Shown here in pieces: positions 11,971 through 22,509 of a stretch of DNA of 60,184 bases (position 1 is the first letter of the stretch; the number at the start of each line of letters is the position of its first letter). The translations under genes and the position numbers were made by a program. Source of the stretch: Purshia tridentata (Eukaryota; Streptophyta; Magnoliopsida; Rosales; Rosaceae); contig QANT01007394.1 of the NCBI GenBank assembly GCA_003254885.1, positions 1 through 60,184 of the forward strand, written 5' to 3'. The notes under the pieces were generated by a model. That model saw only the letters and a list, made by a program, of their open reading frames with translations, ran no database searches and had not been told where the DNA came from.

Positions 11971-12224
11971 GAGACCCATCACGGCACACACATAGGCTTT
12001 GGGCCATGTGTCGGGATGCCTTGCCCTTTGGGGGTGGCCCTGCGTGCACGTATGGCAGGTATGTTGGCCCTGCATGTGTATGACATACCCTGGCTCTGCA
12101 CATGTACAGCAGGATTATTGGCCCTGCATGCGTATGGTAGGTTGTGAGCCCTGCGCATGTACGGCAAGTTATTGGCCCTACATGCGTACGGCAAGTCGTG
12201 GGCCCTGCGCATGTACGGCAGGTT
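11971..12224 (+). repeat. Conserved header and 27-bp hairpin array
   Basis: A header (about 11971-12035) beginning CCCATCACGGCACACAC and ending GCCCTTTGGGGG leads into seven units of about 27 bp of the type GGCCCTGCATGCGTACGGCAG. Most units hold a small inverted repeat, CCTGC-9 nt-GCAGG. The period is a multiple of three, so open frames appear on both strands; they are not genes. Confidence 0.85.
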
Positions 12225-12884
12225 CGGTGGGTAACTGTTTGGGTGAGCATTTTATTATTATATCAGTTCCAATTTGGTACTTAGCAACTTGACTAGTTTT
12301 AGTTATTTTTCCCAGAAAATCTCAAAGTAAATTTTAAAGTATTGATTTACTTATAGAGTTTTCAATGGATTTTAGGAAAGTTATTTTAAAACTGGGGGAT
12401 TTCAAAGAAAGTTTGTGAAATTTTAAGGAAACTTGAAAGTAAAGGTTTATTAATACTTATTTTGATTTATGTCCACTCACTGAATTATCTCATTAGCTTT
12501 ATCCTTTATTGTTATTTTAATTTCCCCCAGGTTGTAGCGGTGGAGTGGTCGTGCCAAAGACGTCGAGGAAATCCAACGAGTTTGTGAATTTTGTAGGCAC
12601 TTAGCTATCCTTGTAAACCTAATTTCTTAGTGAATTTGTAGCCAGCCCTGATAATCCTTTAAATACTTAATTTATTGGTTTTGAAATTTGGGTCGGAGAC
12701 CCTTTGGTTGTGGTTGAGGAGCTGGGGTGCTTAGAAGTGTTTTTGCAGGTCTTCGTGGAGAAAGGGTTAGTCCAATTTTAGGGGAGGTTCTACCGAATTT
12801 TCGGTAGGATTTTCCTTGATATTGGATTCCTGTAGGATCACTCTGAGTTCCAGGGTGGAATTTGGAGTGGGTCCTGTCAAACAT

Positions 12885-13844
12885 GTAGGAGGTTTATGAA
12901 TTCGGTGGCCACGCTATTTGAGATGCAGTTCCTTTCTTATTTTAATGTCTGATAAATCCAGTCGAGCCTTGTTTGTGTCCTTATTCTTCCCTTCTATGCT
13001 CAACAATGTTCCCAAGATGCTATCACATATATTCTTTTCAATGTGCATTACGTCTAGATTATGGCTGATTTTTAATTTCGACCAATACTCTAATTCAAAA
13101 AAAATGCTCTTCTTTGTCCAATTCAACTCATTTGTTGTCCGCTTTCTCTTTTTATCCCTATTATCAGGGTGTTTACCAGGCTTACAAGGGATAAGATGAT
13201 CAAATTGTAATAAGACATCATCACCAGAGAATTCCCTAGGGCGATCCCTCATCTCATGCTTTCCATCAAAAGCAAGACTCTCACGCCAAGCATGGTTTCT
13301 ACTTAAGTAACGACGATGCCCTAGGTAACAAACCTTACTCCGCAGCCCACGTGACGATGTATCCTTATTATACACAGGCCATGCTATAAATCCTTTAGTG
13401 CTCCAGCTTGATAAATTTCCATATGCTGGAAAATCATTAATGGTCCACAAAATAGCTGCTCTAAGGTTAAATCCAGAATCAGTTAACTTATCATAAGTGC
13501 TTACTCCTTGTTCCCATAACTCCTTAAGCTCATCAATTAAAAGGCGCATATACACATCAAGTTCCTTTCCAGGTGCTTGTGGCCTAGGTATTAGCAATGT
13601 CATGATAGAGTATTGTGCCTTTATACACTTCCAAGATGGCAGATTATATGGAATCACCACCACTGGCCACATACTATAAGATGAGCTCATATTTCCAAAT
13701 GGGTTAAAACTATCGGTTGCAAGAGCTAACCTGACATTGCACGGGTCTTGAGCAAAATCTAGGTACATTTTGTCAAACTCCTTCCACGCAATAGAGTTAG
13801 CTGGATGTCTCATAACACCTTCAGCATCTACCCTTCTATCCTTG
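12885..13844 (-). pseudogene. TNP2-like transposase, central catalytic part
   Basis: This is the most conserved section of the CACTA transposase. From the right edge it encodes DRRVDAEGVMRHPANS, then LALATDSFNPFGNMSS (with the Asp expected to be catalytic), MWPVVVIPYNLPSWKC, LLIPRPQAPGKELDVYMR, CYLGHRRYL and LDVMHIEKNICDSILGTLL. An in-frame stop follows ELHLK, a few codons before the insertion at 12879. The frame joins the piece at 21319-22128 across the LTR at 13845-21313 (left edge duplication CCTTG) and the piece at 10785 across the LTR at 10786-12879. The protein would bind the element ends and catalyse cut-and-paste transposition. Confidence 0.9.
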
Positions 13845-14355
13845 TGTAACGACCCGTACTTTTTTAAGTAATTTTTAATGGGGCCCAAAGTTGACTTTTG
13901 ATTGGAGTGGGATTTTAGTTTTGACCTTGGGTCCGTTAAGAAGGTTTTGAGCTCACGGGTCCGTCGACACGTGTAACGACCCGTACTCCGTAAGGTAAAA
14001 TATTTTTTTATTTTTAATTTAGTCTTTGGGGCCTAAAGTTGACTTTGGGTTTGGATGAGATTTGATGTTTGACCTTGGGTTCGTTAGGAAGGCCTCGGGC
14101 TTACGAGTTTATAGACATGCGGCATGTCCCGTTTGGAGGGACGGTTTGAAAATTTTGTACGTGGCAAAGGACCCAAAAGTTGTCGATCTTTTTGAATTAT
14201 AGGGCCCTTGGAGTAGACGTTGACATGGTTAAGTAGAGCTCGACTTCACGAGTTCATAGACATGAAATATGCGTCAAACGAAGTTACGGTTTGTAAGTTA
14301 TGGACGTGTGAAGTGAGTGGCAAAATCGTAAATAAGGTGACTTAGCCTTAAAAAT

Positions 14356-14373
14356 TTCCAGATTTTTCTGGAA
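14356..14373 (+). promoter_or_regulatory. Near-perfect heat-shock element, type-A2 LTR
   Basis: TTCCAGATTTTTCTGGAA keeps the TTC-GAA-TTC-GAA spacing with one unit changed to GAT. It sits at the same place as in A1, just before the CT-rich tract. Confidence 0.55.
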
Positions 14374-15660
14374 CTCTCTCTCTCTTCTTTTTCTCCCTCT
14401 TTTCTTCCCCCCAGCCCGCAAACCACCCTTTTCACTTTCCTTGTGCGTGCGTCACCCTTCCCCCCCCCATCCAGCTGCCTCCGACCAACACCCAGCCACT
14501 GACAAACTGCCTTCCGCCGACGCCAGCCCGCCGTGACCCCACGACGCCGACCACCAGTCCTGCGCGCGTGCTGCTCGGAAAGAACGCCACAAGCCGCTGC
14601 TTACTCCCTCTTTTCCGGCCAGTTTCAGGCGCCTCTTCTGCCCATTTAGGTGGGTTTCCTTCCTCTTTCTTTCACCATTTAATTATCTTAGTTTTGGGCT
14701 GCTAATTGGGATCAAACTAGACATGGGAAAATTTGGGATTTAAACCCCAAATTGGAAAATCTGAAAATTGTGGCTTGGGGTGCGAAATTGTGGTCGGATT
14801 TACTAATTTCCAACTTTAGGAAATATTAATTTTGGTTTAGAACCTTGGGCTTTAAGGAAAAATGGAAGAAATTGGAAATTGGTGAGAGGGAGCTTGGCTA
14901 TTTCGGGTGGCTGATTGAAAGGTTGGGGATTTGGCATGATTTAGCGATATTTTAGCCAATTCCCATCACTTAGGAACCTAATTCGGAGTTTGGATTGATG
15001 GGTTCGAAAGAAAAGGTGGGAATTGTGAATTTGGGGTTGGAAAGTACCACCTTATTGGAATTGAGATGAATCCGAACCTTTAATCGCAAAATTTAGGAAA
15101 TTATCATTGATTTTAGAATTTTATTAAGCGGGTTATTAACTTAGGTTGTGTAGGAAAGACCGAGGTTAACGAAACCCCAAATTATAGTCGTAGACGGACA
15201 CTTTAAATGGGGGAACTAATGGCGAATTTATTTTTCGTCTTATAGGGACTACACCCGAGATTGAGGGCGACCCAGCCGAGCAATGAGAATAGACTCCTTG
15301 ACAGTGAGTGGACTTTGTTTTATTTAAAGTTTATTTTATTTTACAGTTGAATTTTATTTATCTTGTGAGTTGCTTGGTTGTGAATTTCATCTATCAATAT
15401 TGATTTCGGGATCTCGATCGTTATTAAATGTGTTAGACGGATTGATATTTCTTATCAACTTTATTTATGTTTGAGGTTCTGTGAAAACAACTTTCAAGTA
15501 AGGTTTTCTAGAACAATTATCGATTTCTCCATAATTATAAGAAAGTTTTCAAATGGAATTATTCAATTTCAATGTGAATGATTTGAGGACGAATGGTTTT
15601 GGATTTTATTAAGCACCCATTTAGTACCCGTTCTGGACATTGGAATTATATATGTCTTTG

Positions 15661-15854
15661 GGACCCATCACGGCACACACATAGGCTTTGGGCCATGTGC
15701 CGGGATGCTTTGCCCTTTGGGGGCGGCCCTGCGTGCACGTACGGCAGGTTGTTGGCCCTGCATGTGCATGACAGACTCCGGCTCTGTACATGTATGGCAG
15801 GATATCGCCCTGCATGCGTATGGCAGGCTATGGGCCCTGCGCATGTATGGCAGG
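15661..15854 (+). repeat. Header and 27-bp hairpin array (A2 copy)
   Basis: The header matches that at 11971. About five units follow, each with CCTGC...GGCAGG-type arms. The array lies inside the predicted second intron (15304-16170). Confidence 0.85.
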
Positions 15855-16784
15855 CTATACGGGTAAATTGGGAGCGAATAAAATATTTGATTTAAACCTT
15901 AAGATTTTTCTTATACGGGAAAACCTTGTTGTTTTGTATGATTTAAATTTACATTCTTTTAAATGAGAAATCGCAAAGTATTTTTATTAGTTATTGTAAA
16001 TGATTGTTAAAGGAAATTATTAAATCCATTTCAAAAACTGGGGGTTTTCATGGAAAGTTTTGTGAGGTCCTTATGTAAAATTTTCGGTTAATTGTAAAAG
16101 TTATTTTATTTTTGTCCACTCACTGGGTTGTCTCACTTTTACCTTGTGTCGTTTTTTTTATTTCCCCCAGGTAACTGCGATGGTGCAGTCGAACAGTGAT
16201 ACGTCGAGGATATCCTAGATACTTTTGAAACTTGTAAATTCTCCTCTGTTGTTCTTATTTAGTTATACTATTTAAGGTGGTTGGACTATAACGGTGTAAA
16301 TGACACTTTTATTAGCAAAAAATGTTACCTTAGTTTCCTTTTGTTATGATTCGGGTCGGAGACCCTTGCATGTGGTAGAGGAGCTGGTTTAGAAGTGTAT
16401 TTTACAGGTTTTCTAAGTAAGGGTTAATCCAGGGTTAGTCCAATTTCAAGGGAGGTTCTGCCGAATTTTCGGTAGGATTTTCCTTGATATTGGATTCCCA
16501 CAGGATCACCCCGAGTTCAAGGGTGGAATTCGGGGAGGGTCCTGTCAACACGCGGCATGGGTTGTTTAGAGCCACGATTAGAAAGTTAGGAACATGATAA
16601 GAGAGAGTAAAAGTTGACTTTTTAAATTACTAGGAACTCAGACTTGACTTTGACATGGTTGAATAGAGCTCGACTCCACGAGTTCGTAGACACGTAGCAT
16701 GCGTCATTTAGAGCTACGGTTTGAGAAATACGGACGTTTAAAGTGAGGGGCAAACTTGTAATTTTGGGTTAAATGGCTCCCAAA

Positions 16785-16802
16785 TTCCAAAAAATTCTGG
16801 AA
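16785..16802 (+). promoter_or_regulatory. Decayed heat-shock element in nested host LTR
   Basis: TTCCAAAAAATTCTGGAA keeps three of four units with correct spacing; the second unit reads AAA. Confidence 0.45.
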
Positions 16803-18207
16803 ATCTCTCTCCTCCTTAATTTCTACCCCTCGCACAGAACACCACCCCCCTAGCCCGTGACTTCCCTCCTCTTTCTCCCCCTTCGCGCGACCCACCCAGA
16901 AGTTTTCCGGCCAACCCAGCCCCCACCGGCGACTCTCCAGCCACCGACCAGCCTTCCCAACTGCTCCTCCCACCGACCCATCCCTTTTGCATGCGTCCAG
17001 CAGCTCAGAGAACTCCCACAAGCCTTCGGTTCTCTCATTTTCTTGCCAGATTTTCGGCGCTAATTCTCTCCTTTCTAGGTGGGTTTTTCTCCTCTCCTTG
17101 TGGGCTTTATTTCTCCTTGAATTTGGTTGTTTAATTTTGAGAAATTGTGGATAAAGGAAATTGGGGGTTTGAGACCTATTTCGGATTCAGCCTTGATTGA
17201 GTAAAATTATGAGTTGTTTTGTGCATTTGAGGGGTAAGACACGAATCTAGGGTGCATTGGGACTCGATTGGTGGATTGAAATTGAGAAAATTGAAGAAAT
17301 TGGAAGTGGGAGATTTTGGGGCTTATGTCATTTCGGGTTTAGCTTGGGTTTTGGAATCTACTATAAATTGTGAAGTGTATGGGGTAATTTCCATCATTAG
17401 AAACCTCTAATTGAAGATTGGAATGAGGAATTTGGAAATTTTTGAAGAAATTGGTAGTTTAATAGTTGAGTCTTAGGTCCATTTCGGGATTTCTGAAAAA
17501 CTAAGGTGTTTATGGTGATTTAATTGCAATTGTTAGGAATTTTCACCCTTAGGAACGATTTATTGAGGATTAGAATAGTTAGATTGAAGAAATTTGGAGA
17601 AATGGTGATTTTGGGGTGAAAAGAAACTTATTAGTTGTCAAAACGACACTGGAACGATCTTCGGTCGAATTATGTAGTAATGAATGTTCTTTGGGGAAAT
17701 TACTGGATAAAAATGAGCTAGTGGCGTTGGATTTTGAGTCGAGAAGGAAATTAAGTTGGGTTATAGTTGAATTTAGAATTGTGGAGCGAAAGGACTAGAA
17801 CTCACACACTCTAGTTTTTCAGTTATTATTTTGAATTTTATTCTAATGTAAATCATTCTTATTTAAGACGATACTCCCGAGACCCAAGACGATCCAGCCG
17901 GAGACCAAAGCTAGGCTATCTCTATGAGTGGACTTGTTTTTATAAATGTTTACGTTCTTTTAATAATTATTATTGCAATAATTTAATTTATAGACTTGAT
18001 TTGAGTTTTCTTTGAATATTTCATGTGAGATTAGTAATCTTTATTAGTTGATCTATGAAAAGATTGGACATATTTCAATTTTCTCATTTCAGTATTTCAT
18101 GCAAGAGTTTCTTGAGAATATGTTGGATTTCAAAGGGTCATGATTTCTAAGAATTTATTAGTCGTGGTTTTGAGAAACTAAAAGTGGTGTTAAAATGCCG
18201 TGCAAGT

Positions 18208-20432
18208 TGACAGGACCGTTCCCGAATTTCACCCTGGAACATCAAAGTGATCTTGTGGGAATCCAACATCAAGGAAAATCCTACCGAAAATTTGGCAGAA
18301 CCTTCCCTGAAATTGGACTAACCCTTTTTTAAAAAGACCTGCAAAGCACACTTCTATTCAAATCAGCGCCTCTACCACCAACAAGGGGTCTCCAACCCAA
18401 GGTTCAAAACCAATCAATTAAGTATTTAACTAGATTATCAGAGTGGTACTACAAGTTTAACAAAGGAAATAAAATTTACAAAGATAGCTACGCGCCTACA
18501 AATTACACAAGTTAACTAGATTGCCTCGACATCTCTGGCTCGACCTTTTCACCGCTACAACCTGGGGGGAAATTTAAAACAGAAATAAAGGGAAAAATTA
18601 GTGAGATGACTCAGTAAGTGGACGAGGATAATAAGTGTTTAAACTTAAATTATGAAAATCCATTTACTATTTCAAACTATAAAAAAAATAACTTGGCACC
18701 AAGATCTCACGTCTCTTTAAAATCCCCCAGTTTTAAAGCATTTCATAAAATCCACTGATAACTCTATGTAACTCAGTATCTTAAAATTCATTTGAGATTT
18801 TGGAGAAAATCATTAAAACTAGTCAAGCTGCCCAATAGCAAAACGGAACTGAAAGTTTATAACCATTGAAAACCTTCATATAAAACTGATATAATAGTAA
18901 TAACTTCCACCCAACCAGTTACCCACCAAACCTGCCGTACATGCGCAGGGCCTACAACCTGCCATACGCATGCAGGGCCAATAACCTGCCATAAATGCGC
19001 AGGGCCCACAACCTGCCATACATGCGCAGGGCCCACAACCTGCCATACACATGCAGGGCTAATAATCCTACCGTACATGTGCAGAGTCAGAATCTGTGAT
19101 ACACATGCAGGGCCAATAGACTGCCATTTGTGCACGCAGAGTCACCCCCAAAGGGCAAAACATCCTAGTACACGGCCCAAAGCCTACATGTGTGCCGTGA
19201 TGGGTCACAAAGACCTTAATGAACTGATCTGTGGCTGGATACTTACAAGGCATTTCAAAACCACTTTTAGTTTCTGAAAACTACGACTATAAATCCTTGG
19301 CACCAAAGCTAAATTGAAATCCAATATTTTCTCAAACCTAAGCATGAAACATTTTTGATTTCTTTCTATCTCGCCAAAACATGAAATCCAGTATAACATA
19401 TTCCAAACCCAAAGTCTAAATCAACCTTAATTAAGAAATCCAGAAACTAAACTTACGAACCCAAATAATATTGCTAAATAATTAAATCAAAGCTCAAATA
19501 AAACTCACAATATAAATATAAATTAAATCAAGAAGTTTATAAACAAGTCCACTCACATAGATAACCTAGCTTTGGTCTCCAGCTGGATCGTCTCTGGTCT
19601 CGGGGGTGTCGCCAAAAACTTGAGCTAACCGTCGCCGAAAACGGCCAGAATTGATCAAGGAAATTTGCGGTGCAGCTGGCTTCCCAAGCTCCTTGCTGCG
19701 CGTGGGAGCGATGGTCGGCGAGGAGGAAGGCTAGAATGTGACGACCGGTGCCTGAGGGAGCTTTCTCGATGGTTCTTGCTGCTTGGAGTCGCTGTAAGTG
19801 GCCGGAGCTAGAAGCTCCAGTCGCGCGCACAATGAGAGCAAGAGAGAGAGAGGAGCACGGGGTGAAGGAGCTGGCTGGGCGGCGTGGGAGGAGGCTGAGG
19901 GGTCGCTGGTGGCTGGGTCTGGTCGGAGGCTGGCCAGAAATAGGGGTGGCTAGGCTGGTGTCGCACACACAAGGGAGAAGGAAGAGAGAGTGTCATGGGC
20001 TGGGGGTGTCCTGCGCGTGGGGGGGAGGGGGGAGGAATAAGAGAGAGAGGGAGAGATTTCCAGAATTTCCTGAAAATCAAAAGCCATTTCACCTAAATTA
20101 CAAGTTTGCCCCTCCCTTCACACGTCCATAACTTCCAGACCGTAACTCCGTTTGAAGCGTGCTTCGTGTCTACGAACTCGTGGAGTCAAGCTCTACGCAA
20201 CCATGTCAAAGTCAAGTCTGAAATCCGAGTAATTTAAAAAGTCAACTTTTACTTTTTTGTCACGTTTAAAACTTCCAAACCGTACCTCTAAACGGGACAT
20301 GCCGCGTGTCAACGAACTCGCAAGCTCGAGACCTTTCTATCGGACCCAAGGTCAAAACTAAAATCCCACCCGAAGCAAAAGTCAACTGTGAGCCCCATTT
20401 AAAAATTGCTTAGGGAAGTACGGGCCGTTACA
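18208..20432 (-). mobile_element. Type-A1 solitary LTR, reversed, nested
   Basis: On the plus strand it starts TGACAGGACCG and ends GGGCCGTTACA, the reverse of the A termini. The flanks are CAAGT (18203-18207) and TAAGT (20433-20437), a 5-bp duplication with one C/T difference. The host sequence rejoins to read GCAAGTACCC, as in sister LTRs. It contains the reversed header and hairpin array (18929-19210), a decayed heat-shock element with one spacer base lost (20058-20074), a minus-strand GTGAGT donor (19551-19556) and GTCAA cores near 20210, 20245 and 20350. The open frames at 19537-20131 are in its GC-rich and GA-rich 5' region and look non-coding. Confidence 0.88.
18929..19210 (-). repeat. 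Reversed header and 27-bp hairpin array
   Basis: Seven or eight units read CCTGCCRTACATGCGCAGGGCC on this strand's complement pattern, and the header follows at about 19139-19210, opposite in direction to 11971. Confidence 0.8.
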
Positions 20433-20470
20433 TAAGTACCCAGCTATAGATCAGTTCAGTAAGGTCTTTG

Positions 20471-20665
20471 GGACCCTGGTGACACACACGAAGGCTTTGG
20501 GCCGTGTGTTGCGATCCCTCGCCCTTTGGGGGCAACTCTGCGTGCACGTATGACCAGTTAGATTTGCCCTGCCTGTACGATGCAGAATTCCGTACAGGTG
20601 TATGGCCAGTTAGATCCGCCCTGCTCGTACGATGCAGCATTCCGTACGAGTGCACGGCCAGTTCT
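20471..20665 (+). repeat. Variant header with two covarying hairpins
   Basis: The header is a diverged form of that at 11971. Instead of simple 27-bp units it has two 27-nt hairpins at 20572-20598 (arms CCTGTACG/CGTACAGG) and 20624-20650 (arms CTCGTACG/CGTACGAG). The two base pairs that differ between them have changed on both sides. Confidence 0.75.
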
Positions 20666-21318
20666 CCAAGGTACTTGGATGGTGGTTTTATGAGTTACTT
20701 TCCAGCAAATAAATTTTAGAAAGTTTATTTTCTATTATTAAATTGATTCGAAATCCGTTTGGAACAATTTTAGAAAAAAGAGTTTTAGAACTGGGGGATT
20801 TTAAAGAGAGACTTGAGGTCTTGGTGTCAAGTTATTTTTATAGTTTGCCATAGTGAATGGATTTTTTATAACTTAAGTTTAAACACTTGTTATCTTCGTC
20901 CACTCACTGAGTCTTCTTACTATTTTTTCCCTTTATTGTTGTTTTAAATTTTCCCACCAGGTTGTAGCAGTGGAGCGGTCAAGCCAAAGACGTCAAGGCA
21001 ATCTAGTAACTTTTGTAACTTGTAAGCGCCTAGTTATCCTTGTAAATTTTATTTCCTTAGTTAAACTTGTGGTACCGCTCTAAGAGTTTTTTTTGGACAA
21101 TGAATCAGTTGGTTTTAATCTTGTTTGGGTCAGAGGCCCTTTGGTTACGGTATAGGAGCTGTGAGTTTAGAAGTGATTTCACAGGTTCTCCAAGAAAGGG
21201 TTAGTCAAATTTCAAGGGAGGTTCTGCCAAATTTTCGGTAGAATTTTCCTTGATATTGGATTCCCGCAGGACCACTCCGAGCTCCAAGGTGGAATTCGGG
21301 GTCAGTCTTGTCACCTTG

Positions 21319-22128
21319 TGCCACCACATATCTGCTGCTGTATGTCTTGACATGAAAAGTCTTTGAAGTCTTGGCTTTAATGGAAAATAGCGCAAGCATT
21401 TTTGTGGAACCTTCTTCTTTTTTTTGCCTTCACTAGAACTGGGAGAGGGTAAATACCTTGGCTCATCACATTCTGGACATTTTTCCTTATTTTCATGCTC
21501 TTTATAAAACAAGGCACAGTCATACTTACACACATCAATTTTTTTGTACCCTAAACCCAAATCTTTTAGAATCTTATTTGCAACATAATAGAATTCTGGA
21601 ATGTTATTGGGTTTCGGGCACTTTCATTTTAGAATTTGTAACATCATATCAAAAGACTTGTTAATGCAATGATTAAGGACTTTGCAGTTCATGAACTCCA
21701 CAATAGCTGTTAATACTGTAAATCCTTCGCATCCAAGAAAGAACTCTTTTTTAGCTTCATCCATTAACTTTTCATACTTGGTAGCTTCTTCCCTATACGC
21801 ATTGTTTCCTCCATCATCCCCTAATGTATGTTCAGTGCCTCCCAATATATCATCCTCTTCCACTAAATCTTGATCCATGTCTACCACCTGTGGGAAAGCA
21901 TCGTCCATAATATCAAGAACATCATCATTTGGTCCAAGTGCCTTTTGAGAAATTATAGAAGGCAGATCTTGTGTCTGTGACCCCACTTGTTCTCCATGAT
22001 GTATCCAAATGTCATAAACCACTGACATCCCATAATGAATTAGATGCGTCTAAATAACCGATAAAGACTGCCATTTCACATTCTGGCACTTCACACATGG
22101 ACATTGAGTCTCATTACTAGAGTTCAGA
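21319..22128 (-). pseudogene. TNP2-like transposase, N-terminal part
   Basis: Read leftward from 22128, this starts inside the Transposase-associated zinc domain (NETQCPCVKCQN) and has an in-frame stop before THLIHYGM. It continues with a linker rich in acidic residues (21624-22028), then YEKLMDEAKKEFFLGCEGFT and NKSFDMMLQILK. Next are DLGLGYKKIDVCKYDCALF, a CPEC zinc motif and LRYFPLKPRLQRLFMS up to WWHK at the LTR junction. A frame break falls after MLQILK. The first residues of the protein and the element's 5' end are missing, replaced by the LTR at 22129. Confidence 0.85.
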
Positions 22129-22486
22129 TGTAACGACCCGTACCTTCTTAAGTGAATGTTAATAGGGCCCAACGTTGACTTTTGGTTCCAGCAAGACTTT
22201 AGATTTGACTTTGGGTCCGTTAGGAAGGTCTTGAGCTCACGAGTTCATTGACACGCGGCATGGGTGATTTAGAGTCACGGTTAAAAAGTTATCAACGGGA
22301 TACAAGAGCTCAAAGTTGACTTTTTAAATTGCTTGGAGTTTGGAGTTGACTTGGACATGGTTGCGTAGAGCTCGACGCCACGAATTCGTAGACACGTAGT
22401 ATGCGTCGTTTGGAGCTACGATTTGTGAAATACGGAGGTTCAAAGTGAGGGGCAAACTTGTAATTTTGAGAAAATGGTATTAAATA

Positions 22487-22509
22487 TTCCAGAAAATTCT
22501 GGAATATTC
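22487..22509 (+). promoter_or_regulatory. Five-unit perfect heat-shock element
   Basis: The site reads TTC-GAA-TTC-GAA-TTC, each unit separated by exactly 2 bp. It is the longest such element in the window and precedes a CT-rich tract. Confidence 0.7.

Larger units (their letters stand above)
10786..12879 (+). mobile_element. Type-A1 solitary LTR in the CACTA transposase
   Basis: The unit starts TGTAACGACCCGTACC and ends GGGTCCTGTCA. It is flanked by AACAT at 10781-10785 and again at 12880-12884, a perfect 5-bp target duplication typical of retrotransposon integrase. Removing it rejoins the TNP2 frame through the CYT motif. No gag-pol sequence, primer-binding site or second LTR is present, so it is a solo LTR or an element made only of LTR-like sequence. 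Internal landmarks are five TTGAC cores (10831-11012), a perfect heat-shock element (11141-11158), a CT-rich tract (11160-11240), a 56-nt predicted exon (11500-11555), the header and hairpin array (11971-12224), an intron-2 acceptor near 12530 and a terminal hairpin (12791-12806). Its first intron is much shorter than in sister copies. Confidence 0.9.
13972..16547 (+). mobile_element. Type-A2 solitary LTR, nested
   Basis: The unit starts TGTAACGACCCGTACTCCG and ends GGGTCCTGTCA, flanked by ACACG at 13967-13971 and 16548-16552. Its start sequence and body differ from A1, so I treat it as a subfamily; 57390 onward is a second copy. Splice signals are clean: TTTAG|GTGGGT at 14649/14650, TTATAG|GGAC at 15245/15246, GACA|GTGAGT at 15303/15304 and TTTCCCCCAG|GT at 16170/16171. 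They define a 58-nt exon 2. The heat-shock element (14356-14373) has one changed unit (GAT for GAA). Header and array lie at 15661-15854 and the terminal hairpin at 16459-16474. Confidence 0.9.
13845..21313 (+). mobile_element. Type-A1 solitary LTR carrying two nested LTRs
   Basis: The unit starts TGTAACGACCCGTACTTT and ends CAGTCTTGTCA, with CCTTG on both sides (13840-13844 and 21314-21318). It belongs to one LTR of about 2.66 kb once the nested LTRs (13972-16547 and 18208-20432) and their duplications are taken out. Its own pieces are 13845-13971, 16553-18207 and 20433-21313. It has a slightly decayed heat-shock element (16785-16802), a 56-nt exon 2 (17868-17923) whose donor is mutated to ATGAGT, and a variant header with two 27-nt hairpins (20471-20665). 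Intron-2 acceptor-like sequence is near 20960. It splits the TNP2 frame at WWHK/DRRVD. Confidence 0.9.
4632..22128 (-). mobile_element. CACTA (En/Spm) DNA transposon, disrupted
   Basis: The block carries the two usual genes of a plant CACTA element in the usual order on the minus strand: TNP2-like transposase upstream (22128 to 8990), then a TNPA-like gene (8820 to 5380). It replaces the end of a copia RT at its left side, as an insertion would. The left terminus near 4632 reads CATGAGAAGTTCTT, which is only a degraded match to CACTA. The right end is lost at the LTR starting at 22129, so terminal inverted repeats and the 3-bp target duplication cannot be confirmed. Solitary LTRs at 10786-12879 and 13845-21313 are later insertions. 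Confidence 0.8.

Noticed and set aside
12036..12224. CRISPR array
   Set aside because: Units are contiguous with no unique spacers, the DNA is from a plant, and no cas-like gene is present.
11957..12292. Cys-rich repeat proteins (GPCACTAG-type) on both strands, also at 15593-15895, 18857-19253, 30940-31335, 44731-44919 and 58983-59449
   Set aside because: The 27-bp period is a multiple of three, so the hairpin array is open in several frames. It lies in a predicted intron and has no independent start or conservation of protein.
19537..20131. Host gene in a GA/CT-rich open region, also 16704-17063, 42972-43481, 53352-53990 and 57712-58127
   Set aside because: These are the corresponding exon-1 regions of type-A LTRs and change frame between copies.
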